64,000 nucleotides of DNA from an uncultured Eubacteriales bacterium (GCA_902767225.1 CACXGN010000003.1:84784-148783), one strand, 5' to 3'. Shown: positions 7,835 through 17,278, counted from the stretch's first letter. Notes: a model not told the origin generated them from the letters alone. Program-made: numbers and translations.

Positions 7835-8602
7835 ATGTTTTTTGCCGTCTTAAAAAAGAAAAGTTTTATAATTGCGATCTGCTTACTTTTAGCCTTTATC
7901 GTCACGGTAAGCACGCTGTCTTTTACGGGGGCGTATCGCGTGTTTTACGGTCTTTCGATCAAAAAACTTCCCATTTATTCGGTTAAAACGGAAGAGAAAA
8001 AAGTCGCCATATCTTTTGATTGTGCTTGGGGAGTTGACTATACGGATAAACTTTTGGAGATTATGGAAAGCGAAAACGTAAAATGCACTTTCTTTGCGGT
8101 GGAGTTCTGGACGGTTAAACACCCCGAATATATAAAGAAAATATCGGACGCGGGGCACGAGATAGGCACGCACTCCGCAACGCATCCGCATATGAGCAAA
8201 CTTTCCGCAAAGGCGATAAATAAAGAACTTATGTCGTCCGTTAAAGCGATAACTGACATTACGGAGAAAAAGGTAGAAGTTTTCAGAGCGCCTTTCGGGG
8301 AGTATAACGATACCGTGATAGAGGAAGCGGAAAAGTTGGGGCTATACACTATTCAATGGGACGTGGACAGTTTAGACTGGAAAGATCTATCCGCCGCGGA
8401 GATAGAAAAAAGGATAACCGAAAGGGTAAAGTGCGGCTCAATAGTTTTATTCCATAATCAGGGGCTACATACGGCAGAGGCATTGCCTAAAATAATAAAG
8501 GCACTTAAAAACGACGGGTATACTTTCGTTAGGATAGGCGATCTTATATATCGTGAAGGGTATTCGATAAATTCACTCGGCGAGCAAATAAAGAACGTTT
8601 GA
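7835..8602 (+). CDS. polysaccharide deacetylase, PdaB-like (NodB domain)
   Basis: A 255-aa protein with an N-terminal signal anchor (residues ~10-30, IAICLLLAFIVTVSTLSFTG) and a NodB domain from ~55 to 245. Motifs are AISFDCAWG (motif 1 Asp), GTHSATHPHM (metal His pair), FRAPFGEYND, WDVDSLDW and SIVLFHNQG. SFDxxWG instead of TFDDG is typical of the PdaB branch, which is linked to spores and cell wall in Clostridia and Bacilli. It probably removes N-acetyl groups from peptidoglycan outside the membrane. AGGAG is present but 12 bp from the ATG. Confidence 0.85.
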   Translation: MFFAVLKKKSFIIAICLLLAFIVTVSTLSFTGAYRVFYGLSIKKLPIYSVKTEEKKVAISFDCAWGVDYTDKLLEIMESENVKCTFFAVEFWTVKHPEYIKKISDAGHEIGTHSATHPHMSKLSAKAINKELMSSVKAITDITEKKVEVFRAPFGEYNDTVIEEAEKLGLYTIQWDVDSLDWKDLSAAEIEKRITERVKCGSIVLFHNQGLHTAEALPKIIKALKNDGYTFVRIGDLIYREGYSINSLGEQIKNV

Positions 8603-8625
8603 AATTCTTTGGAGGAAAAATATAT

Positions 8626-9330
8626 ATGAACAATTTAACGGAAAAGAACAATAAAGTGTTTATCAGCGGGGAAATAATCTCGGAAGCGGAATTTTCGCAC
8701 GAAGTATACGGCGAAGGGTTTTACGAACTTTCCGTGCTGGTAAAAAGATTATCGGGGCAAGGCGATATTTTACCCGTTACGGTATCTGAAAGGCTAATCT
8801 CAGATAAAAATCTTAAAATAGGCGTAACAATCAACGCTTTCGGGCAGTTTAGAAGCTATAATAAACTCGTCGACGGAAAAAGCAAACTTATGCTTACGGT
8901 GTTTGTGAGAGAAATTTTGGAAACTTCGCCCATAAAAAATCCGAACAGCATCGTGCTTTCGGGATATATATGTAAGTTACCCGTATACAGGACAACGCCA
9001 TTTAACCGTGAAATAGCCGATATTTTGATCGCGGTAAACCGTTCGTATAATAAATCGGACTATATACCGTGTATCGCTTGGGGAAGAAACGCACGCTTTG
9101 CAAAAAATCTTTTGGTTGGGGATAAGATCGCAATTTCCGGAAGAATACAGAGCAGGGAATACCAGAAAAGAATTTCCGACGACGATATAAGGATAATGAC
9201 CGCATACGAAGTGTCTATATCAAAACTTGCCGCGTTTGAAAACGCAGAGAACTTCGATATAGATGAAGAGTTCAATCTTTTGGGGATATCGGGCGCAAAC
9301 GGAAAATATGCGGAAGAAAGAACGGAATAA
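8626..9330 (+). CDS. single-stranded DNA-binding-like protein with two OB folds
   Basis: A 234-aa protein. The N-terminal half (~1-105) and C-terminal half (~112-215) both read as SSB-like OB folds; the second has SIVLSGYICKLPVYR, IPCIAWGRNARFA and GDKIAISGRIQSREYQKR. It lacks the acidic C-terminal tip ending in DDxPF seen in replicative SSB, so it may be an accessory form. The start is ATG 8626 with GGAGG 10 bp upstream; an in-frame start at 8599 overlaps the deacetylase end and has no better site. Probably co-transcribed with the deacetylase. Confidence 0.75.
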   Translation: MNNLTEKNNKVFISGEIISEAEFSHEVYGEGFYELSVLVKRLSGQGDILPVTVSERLISDKNLKIGVTINAFGQFRSYNKLVDGKSKLMLTVFVREILETSPIKNPNSIVLSGYICKLPVYRTTPFNREIADILIAVNRSYNKSDYIPCIAWGRNARFAKNLLVGDKIAISGRIQSREYQKRISDDDIRIMTAYEVSISKLAAFENAENFDIDEEFNLLGISGANGKYAEERTE

Positions 9331-9346
9331 TAAATTATTTAAAATC

Positions 9347-9376
9347 AAAGCCCCCGCCGAACTCGGCGGGGGCTTT
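9347..9376. terminator. GC-rich bidirectional terminator
   Basis: AAAGCCCCCGCC-GAACTC-GGCGGGGGCTTT between two convergent genes. Confidence 0.9.
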
Positions 9377-9383
9377 ATAACGT

Positions 9384-11987
9384 TTAACTTTTTTTCCTTA
9401 ATATTATAAACAGAGAAGTCGCAAACACGCTTATCGATAATGTTACGATTATTAAAACGTTTCGGACGGTATCGTTCGGCTTTACGATAACTTGGTCTGA
9501 TTTAACGTATCCTTTTATCCAAACGCCGTCCTCTTCGATGGAGACTTCCGTTATATTTCCGTTTGTTTTAATTATTTTAGCGCGAGTATTATCCGCAACG
9601 TCTTTAAGTTTTTCGGTCAAGCTTTCGTCTTTATAAACGGTAGTTTTTTTCAGCGTTCCGTAAACAAAATCTTCCGGCAAAATATCGTCGGATAAAATTT
9701 CTACGGTAAAGTTTTTCGGGATATAACCGTTCACCGTTTGCCCTTCCGATACGTATGAACAGTAGTAAAAAGTTCTGTCGATAAATTCAAGTGATTTTAA
9801 AACTGCGATCTCGGTGTTTTTAGGAAGCCTGAAAAGATTTCCGCCACGGTATATCGCAAAAGAATCGTTTTCGGTAATTATCGGTATGTAATACATATTG
9901 ACGTCCGTCGATATAAACGCCTTTTCTATCGTAACGTCTTTAATATCCGTTTCGTCCACCGTTTCTTCGTTTAAAACTATCACGGTAACCGGATCTTTTT
10001 TATCGGAAAGCGTTGCGAGCGCAAAGAAGGTTTTAACTCTGTCTTTCGCGCTGTCTCCGTCAGGGGAGGGGATAACGTATTCAATTTTATCTATAAACGC
10101 ATATTTGTGATCTTCTTCGACGTATTTACCAAGGTAGATAAATTTGTCTTTTGCGCTTTCGTGTTTTACGGAATATACGTTTGCGCTATCCGTCACCGAA
10201 TAAATTTTAAGGTTATCTATATTTGCGGATTCCCCCGACGTTGTGTAGCCGGCAGGAACAGTAAAGTCGTTTGCCGCCATATTCGGAAGTGATTCGGAAC
10301 GGTAAACAAGTTCTTCGCCGTCAAATATGAATGAAACTTTCTTTTCGTCGTAATTTAATGCAAAAGAAATGGCGTTTGCAGATAGTGATAGGGGGATCTC
10401 TGTTATTCCTTCGTTAAAGTATATAACCGAGTCGGAAGTTAAAGCAAATAACGCTCCGCCCATATCCGTGCCGAGTTTAACTATATCGTAAACCCTGTCG
10501 TCCAAACTTATAAAATCTATCGGGGCGTATCCGTCTTCTTCCCTGTAACAAAGAATTTTTTTGTTCTTAACGTCGGTTATATAAAAATCGCCCGTAACGG
10601 TTACGGCAAATTCAGGGTAGTCAGACACGGTATATAAGTCGCTGAATCCGAACACTTCTTTAAGTTCACCCGAACTTTCCGAAATCGTATATATTCTTCC
10701 CGAAGCCGCCGTGTCGCCTAATATTACCAAAAGATAATAGTAGCCGTTAAGGTATTTAAGTCCTTTTATTCTGCTCCCGTATGGAACGGTTATATCCATA
10801 CCGAATTTATTGCTTTTATCGGTAAGATTTAAAACTCTTACAGTTCTTGTTTCTTCGTTTGAAAGGGCAAGGGTGTTTACGCCTAACGCAAATCTATCTA
10901 CGGTAAGTCCTTCTATCGCACTAAGTAAAATATTGTCGAAATTCCCGTCTTCGTCGTAAACGGTAATCTTATACCCGTCGAAAACGGCGGTCTTTTTGTC
11001 CATTGTGTAAATATCCGAACCGGAAATGCCCGCGCCTATTCTGTTATAGGCAGTTTTTCCTTTTGCCACAGCAAAGCCCGTGAAGGAAAGCGAACTTTCT
11101 AATACCGTAAATTCGCTGACGGCTTTAAGGTCGGCGTCCGCTATCAGAAGATTTTCGCCCTTAAAACAAATTCCCGAAGTCTTTTTTACGTTTGATAGGT
11201 CGTAATTTATATCTCCGTCGGCGGAAAGTGTTTTGACCGAATAATCATTACCAAGCGAAACCGAATAAACCTTAGAGTCCGTTTCGTTGATAATGAAAGC
11301 CCGATCGTCGTTCGCGATTATTTTCGTGGGGGAAACAGGGAGTTCGATTTCTACGTAATCATCAAGTGAATCTACCGCGCTAATTCTAAGCATATTCTGC
11401 GTTTTAAGATAGAAGATCTTATTTTGCGAGTTGATAGCAACCGGTGTTTTTTCGGAAGTGTCTGAAATCGTGCCGACAATGGTTGCCGACGATCCGCTGA
11501 GAGTATAGATAATGACCTTGTTTGAACTGCTTGTTATAAGATAGTTCCCGTTATAGTCAAAGTCCGAACCTATGTTGTAGCCGCCATGTTGAATAGGTGT
11601 TTTAGAATAATCTGTTAAAGAGTATTTGTAAATTGAACCGTTATCGGTAAGCAAAATATTATCTTTATCGAAAGACTTAACGTAAGAAAGGTTGGTAAAA
11701 TCGGAGCGGCGGATATATCCTTCGGAATTTTTGCTTATCAAAAGTTCTTTGTTGTCGTTAATGATAAGATAATCGTCCGAATAAAAAACTTCGGTTGGGG
11801 AAGTGAGCGAGTAATATTCTTGCATGGATTTCGGAAGATATAATTCCGTACTGACGGGGGATACCGCAGAAGCGAATTTAAGCGAAAACAAACCGCTCGA
11901 TAAAAACAAAAGGGTGGAAAATATCAAACAAATAAGTAAATTTCGGCGCAAGAAAGTATTTCGTGCGCTTTTTCTATTGTATTTCAT
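9384..11987 (-). CDS. large membrane-anchored extracytoplasmic beta-propeller-like protein
   Basis: I do not recognise this 867-aa protein as a named family. Residues ~15-40 are a signal/anchor helix (LLICLIFSTLLFLSSGLFSL) and the last ~35 residues are a second helix (VLIIVTLSISVFATSLFIIL) followed by RKKS. Most of the protein would lie outside, pinned at both ends. Residues ~60-580 show repeated short strands of the type SxxYLI/NxxLLTDNGSIYKY, as in beta-propellers. Residues ~690-835 look like SH3-type repeats (IDRTFYYCSYVSEGQTVNGY, WIKGYVKSDQVIVKP). It has the same anchor plan as the gene at 12814. Role in envelope sensing or wall binding is inference. Confidence 0.55.
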   Translation of the reverse strand: MKYNRKSARNTFLRRNLLICLIFSTLLFLSSGLFSLKFASAVSPVSTELYLPKSMQEYYSLTSPTEVFYSDDYLIINDNKELLISKNSEGYIRRSDFTNLSYVKSFDKDNILLTDNGSIYKYSLTDYSKTPIQHGGYNIGSDFDYNGNYLITSSSNKVIIYTLSGSSATIVGTISDTSEKTPVAINSQNKIFYLKTQNMLRISAVDSLDDYVEIELPVSPTKIIANDDRAFIINETDSKVYSVSLGNDYSVKTLSADGDINYDLSNVKKTSGICFKGENLLIADADLKAVSEFTVLESSLSFTGFAVAKGKTAYNRIGAGISGSDIYTMDKKTAVFDGYKITVYDEDGNFDNILLSAIEGLTVDRFALGVNTLALSNEETRTVRVLNLTDKSNKFGMDITVPYGSRIKGLKYLNGYYYLLVILGDTAASGRIYTISESSGELKEVFGFSDLYTVSDYPEFAVTVTGDFYITDVKNKKILCYREEDGYAPIDFISLDDRVYDIVKLGTDMGGALFALTSDSVIYFNEGITEIPLSLSANAISFALNYDEKKVSFIFDGEELVYRSESLPNMAANDFTVPAGYTTSGESANIDNLKIYSVTDSANVYSVKHESAKDKFIYLGKYVEEDHKYAFIDKIEYVIPSPDGDSAKDRVKTFFALATLSDKKDPVTVIVLNEETVDETDIKDVTIEKAFISTDVNMYYIPIITENDSFAIYRGGNLFRLPKNTEIAVLKSLEFIDRTFYYCSYVSEGQTVNGYIPKNFTVEILSDDILPEDFVYGTLKKTTVYKDESLTEKLKDVADNTRAKIIKTNGNITEVSIEEDGVWIKGYVKSDQVIVKPNDTVRNVLIIVTLSISVFATSLFIILRKKS

Positions 11988-12097
11988 AACTAATATTTTA
12001 TCATATAAATTTAAATTTGTATATATATTGACGAAAAATAAAACAAATTAAAATTTCAGGCAAAATTTCTTATAAAGACTTTCAAACTTGACAGGTT

Positions 12098-12125
12098 TTG
12101 ACACTTTTTGGAACTATCATAAAGG
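12098..12125 (+). promoter_or_regulatory. weak promoter candidate upstream of the SOS-type box
   Basis: Two overlapping TTGACA -35 words (12088 and 12098); the second is 16 bp before TAAAGG. Start would fall near 12132, next to the SOS-type box. The -10 is poor. Confidence 0.3.
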
Positions 12126-12136
12126 CAAACAAAAAG

Positions 12137-12150
12137 CGAACAAATGTTCG
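12137..12150. promoter_or_regulatory. LexA/SOS-type operator
   Basis: CGAACAAATGTTCG is a perfect 14-bp palindrome and fits the Gram-positive LexA core GAACN4GTTC. It lies in the 335-bp gap between the divergent genes at 11987 (-) and 12323 (+). Confidence 0.7.
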
Positions 12151-12214
12151 GAATTTGCAATAATAATCTCAAATTGCGATAAAGTCAACCATAATATGAC
12201 AATAAAATATAATT

Positions 12215-12242
12215 TTGTTCAAAAATAAAATAATTTGAACAA
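12215..12242. promoter_or_regulatory. inverted repeat, possible operator
   Basis: TTGTTCAAA, 10 bp, TTTGAACAA: a perfect 9-bp inverted repeat placed 17 bp before the -35 of the next promoter. Confidence 0.45.
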
Positions 12243-12258
12243 AAATCGACATATATCG

Positions 12259-12288
12259 TTGACTTGTAGATAAAAGGGTTTATATAAT
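12259..12288 (+). promoter_or_regulatory. sigma-A promoter of the 12323 gene
   Basis: TTGACT (12259-12264), 18-bp spacer, TATAAT (12283-12288). Confidence 0.7.
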
Positions 12289-12322
12289 TGACCTGCAAGC
12301 AAACGAAAAGGGGCGTAAAACA

Positions 12323-12838
12323 ATGAATATTTTATTTGCAAAAACTATTTTATACGCATATCCCGTTACTGACGCGGTGATAGAGCAGATCGATGAACTG
12401 GTTGAAAAAAGGGCGCTATCGTCCTTCTCGGATTTTTCGCCGGCTTTTGATCAATGTCTTTCGGTGGTTAAACTTTCCATGCAGAAAGATATTTTATTCA
12501 TCTTAAAGAAAAAGGTGATAGAGATACTTCCGAAGTTTAAATTAGACGAAGAAGACTGCCTTGACTACAAATATTTTAAGTTAAAGCCGAAAGAGTATTA
12601 TAAAGATTTTGACACGAGTTCAAGGGCGTATTTCAGAAAGCAAATAAAGATTGCGGAAAAAGCCGCCAAAAGACTTGAAAACGCAGGGATCACCGACGAG
12701 TTTTTCGAGAAATATTGCTTAAAGATCGATTTTATTAAAAAACTTTACGAAAGGGTGAAAGAAAAGGAAGAACTTTCCTTTAAGAATAAGCCGAAGGTAA
12801 ATAATCAAATTGCTTATTCGAAGTCGTTTTCGTCGTAA
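12323..12838 (+). CDS. phage-type regulator-like protein of unknown function
   Basis: A 171-aa mostly helical, charged protein. The middle part (~95-125, LDYKYFKLKPKEYYKDF then SSRAYFRKQIKIAEKAAKRL) resembles the helix-turn-helix end of sigma-like or ArpU-like phage late regulators, but the match is by eye and weak. AAAAGGGG stands before the ATG. It follows an SOS-type box and its own promoter, and precedes the capsid gene set by 0.8 kb. Its last 25 bp overlap the convergent gene. A role in turning on the capsid genes is inference. Confidence 0.5.
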   Translation: MNILFAKTILYAYPVTDAVIEQIDELVEKRALSSFSDFSPAFDQCLSVVKLSMQKDILFILKKKVIEILPKFKLDEEDCLDYKYFKLKPKEYYKDFDTSSRAYFRKQIKIAEKAAKRLENAGITDEFFEKYCLKIDFIKKLYERVKEKEELSFKNKPKVNNQIAYSKSFSS

Positions 12839-13557
12839 TAACTTGCCGCAGTTTCCTTTTCTTTTACGGGGCGCTTTACGATAAAAAACGCGATTATGCC
12901 CGCAAAAATAAGGCAGACTATGACCGTTATTTTGATCGAAAAAAAGTTGTCGGTTTTTTCGGATGTTTTATCGTCCGGCTCTGGCGTAACGTCAGGCTCA
13001 ACGGGCTTTGGCGGAGAGTTATCCGGAACGGTAAAAGGGGTTATATCGGAATTTTTAATATAGCCGAGTTTACCGTTATAGTTCACGAAAACAAGTTTTT
13101 CGCCGTCGGGCGTAGAAAAATAGCCGTAATACCGCATTTCCCGTTCGGGAAAAACGTATTGCACCACGCTACTTAGCGTTCTGTCCGAATACATTGCGGC
13201 GCTGTTTATCACGGTCACGGCAAAGTCGGGGAACACCTTTTGGGTTTGTTCTTTAATATAAACGTCTTCGCTCTTTAAAATAAAGCCGTCGAGCATAGGG
13301 GTATCTCCGCCGAAAACTTCCACCTTATAAAGGTATTCGGTAGAGTAAATTATCCGCGCATAGTAAGCCCTGTTCATATAAAAAAGCGGTTTTTCGGCGT
13401 TTTGATCCGAATAAAAAATTACTTGATCGCCGCTTATAAAAAGGTATTTTGCTTCGTCGGCGCTTGCGCGAAAACCCGTTAGAAAAGTAAAAACGGATAT
13501 TAAGAAAAATATTGAAAAAATTATCGGTAAAAAATATTTTTTCATATCGCGCTCCAA
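12814..13557 (-). CDS. membrane-anchored extracytoplasmic SH3-like protein
   Basis: A 247-aa protein with a signal helix (residues ~5-30, YFLPIIFSIFFLISVFTFLT), two short beta-rich SH3-like modules (~35-175; KPLFYMNRAYYARIIYSTEY, KLVFVNYNGKLGYIKNSDI), a Pro-rich linker (PKPVEPDVTPEPDD) and a C-terminal helix (KITVIVCLIFAGIIAFFIV) with an acidic tail. It has the same build as the C-terminal part and anchors of the 9384 gene. It starts back-to-back with the terminase gene, 73 bp away. Function not known. Confidence 0.5.
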   Translation of the reverse strand: MERDMKKYFLPIIFSIFFLISVFTFLTGFRASADEAKYLFISGDQVIFYSDQNAEKPLFYMNRAYYARIIYSTEYLYKVEVFGGDTPMLDGFILKSEDVYIKEQTQKVFPDFAVTVINSAAMYSDRTLSSVVQYVFPEREMRYYGYFSTPDGEKLVFVNYNGKLGYIKNSDITPFTVPDNSPPKPVEPDVTPEPDDKTSEKTDNFFSIKITVIVCLIFAGIIAFFIVKRPVKEKETAASYYDENDFE

Positions 13558-13630
13558 ATAATGTGTGAAAGAAATTATAAGTATTTTATCGCGGATATAA
13601 AAGCCGGAAAATATCGCAAAAAAGGTAAAT

Positions 13631-15082
13631 TTGTCTAATATGGATCAACTGGATAAAGTTAAAAAGATTTTGGCGCTCGAAAAAGAAATAAAAAAAAGAA
13701 CGGGCGAAGATAGATTAAAGCATTATAACACAGGAGATAAAGTTCATAAAAAGCAGATAGAGTTTCACAAATGCCCAAAAAAGAACAGATGGGTTTTCGG
13801 GGGTAACCGAAGCGGCAAAACCGAGTGCGGTGCAGCGGAAACGGTCTATATGGCAAGGGGAATACACCCTTATAGAGAAAATAAAGAAAGCGTTTTCGGG
13901 TGGGTGGTGTCTCTATCTACCCAAGTGCAAAGAGACGTTGCACAGGCAAAAATTTTAGATTACCTTAACCCTTCGTGGATAGAAGATATAACTATGGCGT
14001 CCGGTAAAAAAGACGTGGCAAAATACGGGATAATCGATCAGATACGCGTTAAAACGGTTTTCGGAAAGACCAGCGTTATAGGTTTTAAGTCTTGCGATCA
14101 GGGAAGAGAGAAATTTCAGGGAAGTTCTCTTGACTTCGTGTGGTTTGACGAAGAGCCCCCGAAAGACGTTTACGAAGAGTGCCGCATGCGCGTTTTCGAT
14201 AAGAAAGGTGATATTTTCGGCACTATGACTCCGCTTAAAGGGCTTACCTTTATTTACGACGAAATTTTCTTAAATAAAGGAAATTCACCCGAAGTGTGGT
14301 ATGAGTTTATGGAGTGGGGCGATAACCCGTATCTCGATAAATCGGAAGTGGAAAAACTTTCGTCTATTTTAGATAAAGACGAATTAGAGTCGCGTAGATA
14401 CGGAAGGTTTAAGTCGGCATCCGGGCTAGTATATCCGGAGTTCGACGAAAACTTCCACGTGATAGATCCCTTTCCCGTTCCGCCAGACTGGCAAGACATT
14501 ATCTCTATCGATCCGGGGCTTAATAACCCGCTATCATGCCACTGGTATTGCGTGGATTACGACGGAAACGTTTACGCTGTCGCCGAACATTTCGAAGCGG
14601 GGAAAGATGTTTTCTATCACTCGGATATGATAAAGAGAATAAGCGAAAAAATCGGCTGGAAGAAAGATTCTTCGGGGAAAATTCACGGGATTATAGACTC
14701 CGCCGCAAATCAGAAAACCCTATCGGGGCTTAAAAGTGTTACCGAACTGTTTTACGAAAACGGAATAGTTTTATCCACAAACGTAAACAAAGATCTATTC
14801 TCGGGGATAGAACGGGTAAAGGGGTATTTAAAAAAGGCGGAAGGTAAGCCCAAACTGTTTATTTTTTCCACGTGCGTAAACCTTATCCGCGAATTCAAAA
14901 GTTACTGGTGGGCGGATGGAGACAACCCCAAAAAATACGACGACCACGCGCTGGACGAATTAAGGTATTACCTAATGAGAAAGCCCGCCGCAACACCTAT
15001 ATTAAAGGTTAAAACCGAAGTGCAAAAAAATAAGGAGAGACTAATCAGACGAGTGATAAATGAAAGAAAGATCAAACCGTAA
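13631..15082 (+). CDS. terL: phage terminase large subunit
   Basis: A 483-aa packaging motor. The ATPase has a Walker A loop FGGNRSGKTECG (~54-66) and Walker B FVWFDEEPP (~168-176), then a motif III-like GTMTPLKGL. The nuclease domain has the RNase H-like acidic sites SIDPGLNNPL (~291), GIIDSAANQKT and DDHALDELRYY (~436). All catalytic features are present, so it looks functional. The start is TTG 13631 with AAAGGT; ATG 13640 is the other choice. The upstream gap has no clear sigma-A promoter, as expected for a regulated late gene. It heads a seven-to-eight gene operon-like run. Confidence 0.93.
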   Translation: MSNMDQLDKVKKILALEKEIKKRTGEDRLKHYNTGDKVHKKQIEFHKCPKKNRWVFGGNRSGKTECGAAETVYMARGIHPYRENKESVFGWVVSLSTQVQRDVAQAKILDYLNPSWIEDITMASGKKDVAKYGIIDQIRVKTVFGKTSVIGFKSCDQGREKFQGSSLDFVWFDEEPPKDVYEECRMRVFDKKGDIFGTMTPLKGLTFIYDEIFLNKGNSPEVWYEFMEWGDNPYLDKSEVEKLSSILDKDELESRRYGRFKSASGLVYPEFDENFHVIDPFPVPPDWQDIISIDPGLNNPLSCHWYCVDYDGNVYAVAEHFEAGKDVFYHSDMIKRISEKIGWKKDSSGKIHGIIDSAANQKTLSGLKSVTELFYENGIVLSTNVNKDLFSGIERVKGYLKKAEGKPKLFIFSTCVNLIREFKSYWWADGDNPKKYDDHALDELRYYLMRKPAATPILKVKTEVQKNKERLIRRVINERKIKP

Positions 15083-15374
15083 AAAAACGAAAATAGAAAA
15101 CCTCGACGAAGCCATCTTAAAAAAGGCGCTTGGATACGACAGCACGGAAGTTACCGAAGAATACGCCGTATCTGACGGGGGAGAAATAGTTTTAAGCAAG
15201 AAAAAGGTTATCAAAAAGAACGTTCCGCCGGACATCACGGCAATCAAGATATTACTTGATAAAAAAGACGAAAATTTAGAAAGTATGTCGGACGAAGAAC
15301 TACTTTATGAAAGAGATAGATTGTTAGGCGAATTATATTCTGCCGAACAGAAAGAAAAAACAAAAAAGGAGTAA
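15060..15374 (+). CDS. small charged protein between terminase and portal
   Basis: I do not recognise this 104-aa protein. It is highly charged (about 40% Lys, Glu, Asp, Arg) and predicted helical at the C-terminus (SDEELLYERDRLLGELYSAE). It overlaps terL by 23 bp and ends 5 bp before the portal start, so it is translationally linked. By position it could be a small terminase-like or packaging accessory factor, but no DNA-binding motif is clear. Confidence 0.6.
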   Translation: MKERSNRKKTKIENLDEAILKKALGYDSTEVTEEYAVSDGGEIVLSKKKVIKKNVPPDITAIKILLDKKDENLESMSDEELLYERDRLLGELYSAEQKEKTKKE

Positions 15375-15379
15375 CAGGT

Positions 15380-17260
15380 ATGAACGAGGAGGCAAAAACC
15401 CCCGAAGAAAACGAAGGCTACGGCGAAGAATTTATCGAAAGGATAGTATCAGAAACCGTTTCGGACTTCAAAAAAAGACAGGCGGAGCGTGTAAAGTATG
15501 AAAGGCAATGGCTTTTAAACGTCAACTTTTTTAACGGAAATCAATACTGCGACGTAAACGCCAAAGGCGAAATAGTCGAAAAAGACAACGAATTTTTCTG
15601 GCAGAGAAAAGACGTTTTTAACCATATAGCGCCCATAATCGAAACAAGACTCGCTAAATTTTCGAGAGTAAAGCCGGATATTTGCGTAAGGGCAAGGTCA
15701 ACGGACGACGATGACGTGATGAACGCTAACCTTGCCGAAAAACTTATCGAAAGCGCATTTAAAAAATGCGACATGCCCGAAGTTTCTTCACGCGTGAACA
15801 CGTGGAGCGAAATATGCGGCACGGCGTTTTATAAAATTCTTTGGAACAATAAGGGCGGAAGAAAACTCGGCGCGTATAACGGAGAAGAAGTTTTCGAAGG
15901 CGAAGTGGAGATATTGCCCGTATCACCGTTCGAGATCTTTCCGGACAGCCTGTTTTCGGAAAGCATAGAAGATTGCGCAAGCATAATCCACGCAAAGGCA
16001 GTCCCTATCGAAGTGATAAAAGAAAAATACGGCGTTACCGTGTCGGGGGAAAACGTAGACGTATACGGACTTTCGCTTAAAGACGGGGTAAAGCGTTCGG
16101 ATAAAACGGTTAAAAACACCATTGAGAACGCCGCTATCCTTATCGAAAAATACGAAAAGCCCACAAAAAGATACCCGCTTGGCCGTATGATAACCGTTGC
16201 CGGCGATAAACTTTTGTTTTACGGCGACCTTCCGTATGAAAACGGCGAAAACGGGACGAGAAGTTTTCCTTTTGTCAAACAGGAATCGCTTAAAGGCGCG
16301 GGCTGTTTTTTCGGAAACAGCGTGATAGAGAGACTTATTCCCGTTCAAAAATCGTATAACGCCGTCAAAAACAGAAAACACGAATTTTTGAATAGATTAT
16401 CCACGGGTATTATGACGGTGGAAGACGGGGCTTGCGATTTAGACGACTTATCCGAAGACGGCTTGGCACCCGGAAAGGTTTTAGTTTACAGGCAGGGAGC
16501 AAAAGCGCCCGAAATGATGGAAAACGCGCCCATGCCGCCGGACTTTAACGAAGAAGAAGACAAACTTTTGCAAGAGTTCGTAACTATCAGCGGAGTTGCG
16601 GACGTTTCATCTAGCAAAGAAAACGCAAGGCTGTCTTCCGGTTCGGCGTTAAGGCTACTTATTGAGCAAGACAACGAAAGGCTGACCGTTACCGCGGAGA
16701 TCATAAGAAAAAGCCTTTTGGGCGTTGCCAAAAAGATATTAAGGCTTTACCGCCAGTTCGTAAGGGGAATTAAGGCAATCAGTATAGAAGACGATTTTTC
16801 AAGGAGCAAAGTTTATTACGCAGATCAAAACGCCGCGGCGAACGACGACGTATATTTAGAGAGTGAAAACGAACTTACTTATACTCCCGAGCAGAAAAGG
16901 GAGAAAGTATTAAAACTTTACGAAAGCGGAGTGCTCAACGCCGAAGACGGCAAAATGAAACTTTCCGTAAAAGAAAAAGTGCTAAGCCTTTTGGGGTATA
17001 AAGACTTAGATAGCCAAAACGGCGTATCCCGCTTGCACGAAGAAAAGGCACAGTCCGAAAACGAAAAGATAAGAAAGTTCGGATTAGATATTGAAGAGAT
17101 AGACGACGACGCTATCCATATCGACGAACACACGAGATACGTTCTATCCGAATACGACGAATTAAAAGACGACGAAAAGACAAGACTTTTTGAACATATC
17201 AAAAAACATAAAGAAAGATTAAAAGATAAAAAATCGGAAAACGTTTCCGAACAAAAATAA
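15380..17260 (+). CDS. phage portal protein (P22-type)
   Basis: A 626-aa protein placed directly after the terminase genes. Portal-like features are the N-terminal RQWLLNVNFFNGNQYCDVN, the aromatic-rich clip region, FPFVKQESLKGAGCFFGNSV, LIPVQKSYNAVKNRKHEFLN, SGVADVSSSKENARLSSGSA and RLTVTAEIIRKSLLGVAKKI. These fit the large portal class of short-tailed phages (P22 portal is 725 aa). Twelve copies would form the DNA channel at one capsid vertex. The C-terminus (~520-626) is an acidic, helical barrel-like tail. AGGAG precedes ATG 15380. Confidence 0.85.
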   Translation: MNEEAKTPEENEGYGEEFIERIVSETVSDFKKRQAERVKYERQWLLNVNFFNGNQYCDVNAKGEIVEKDNEFFWQRKDVFNHIAPIIETRLAKFSRVKPDICVRARSTDDDDVMNANLAEKLIESAFKKCDMPEVSSRVNTWSEICGTAFYKILWNNKGGRKLGAYNGEEVFEGEVEILPVSPFEIFPDSLFSESIEDCASIIHAKAVPIEVIKEKYGVTVSGENVDVYGLSLKDGVKRSDKTVKNTIENAAILIEKYEKPTKRYPLGRMITVAGDKLLFYGDLPYENGENGTRSFPFVKQESLKGAGCFFGNSVIERLIPVQKSYNAVKNRKHEFLNRLSTGIMTVEDGACDLDDLSEDGLAPGKVLVYRQGAKAPEMMENAPMPPDFNEEEDKLLQEFVTISGVADVSSSKENARLSSGSALRLLIEQDNERLTVTAEIIRKSLLGVAKKILRLYRQFVRGIKAISIEDDFSRSKVYYADQNAAANDDVYLESENELTYTPEQKREKVLKLYESGVLNAEDGKMKLSVKEKVLSLLGYKDLDSQNGVSRLHEEKAQSENEKIRKFGLDIEEIDDDAIHIDEHTRYVLSEYDELKDDEKTRLFEHIKKHKERLKDKKSENVSEQK

Positions 17261-17278
17261 AAAAAGGGGATTAAGAAT

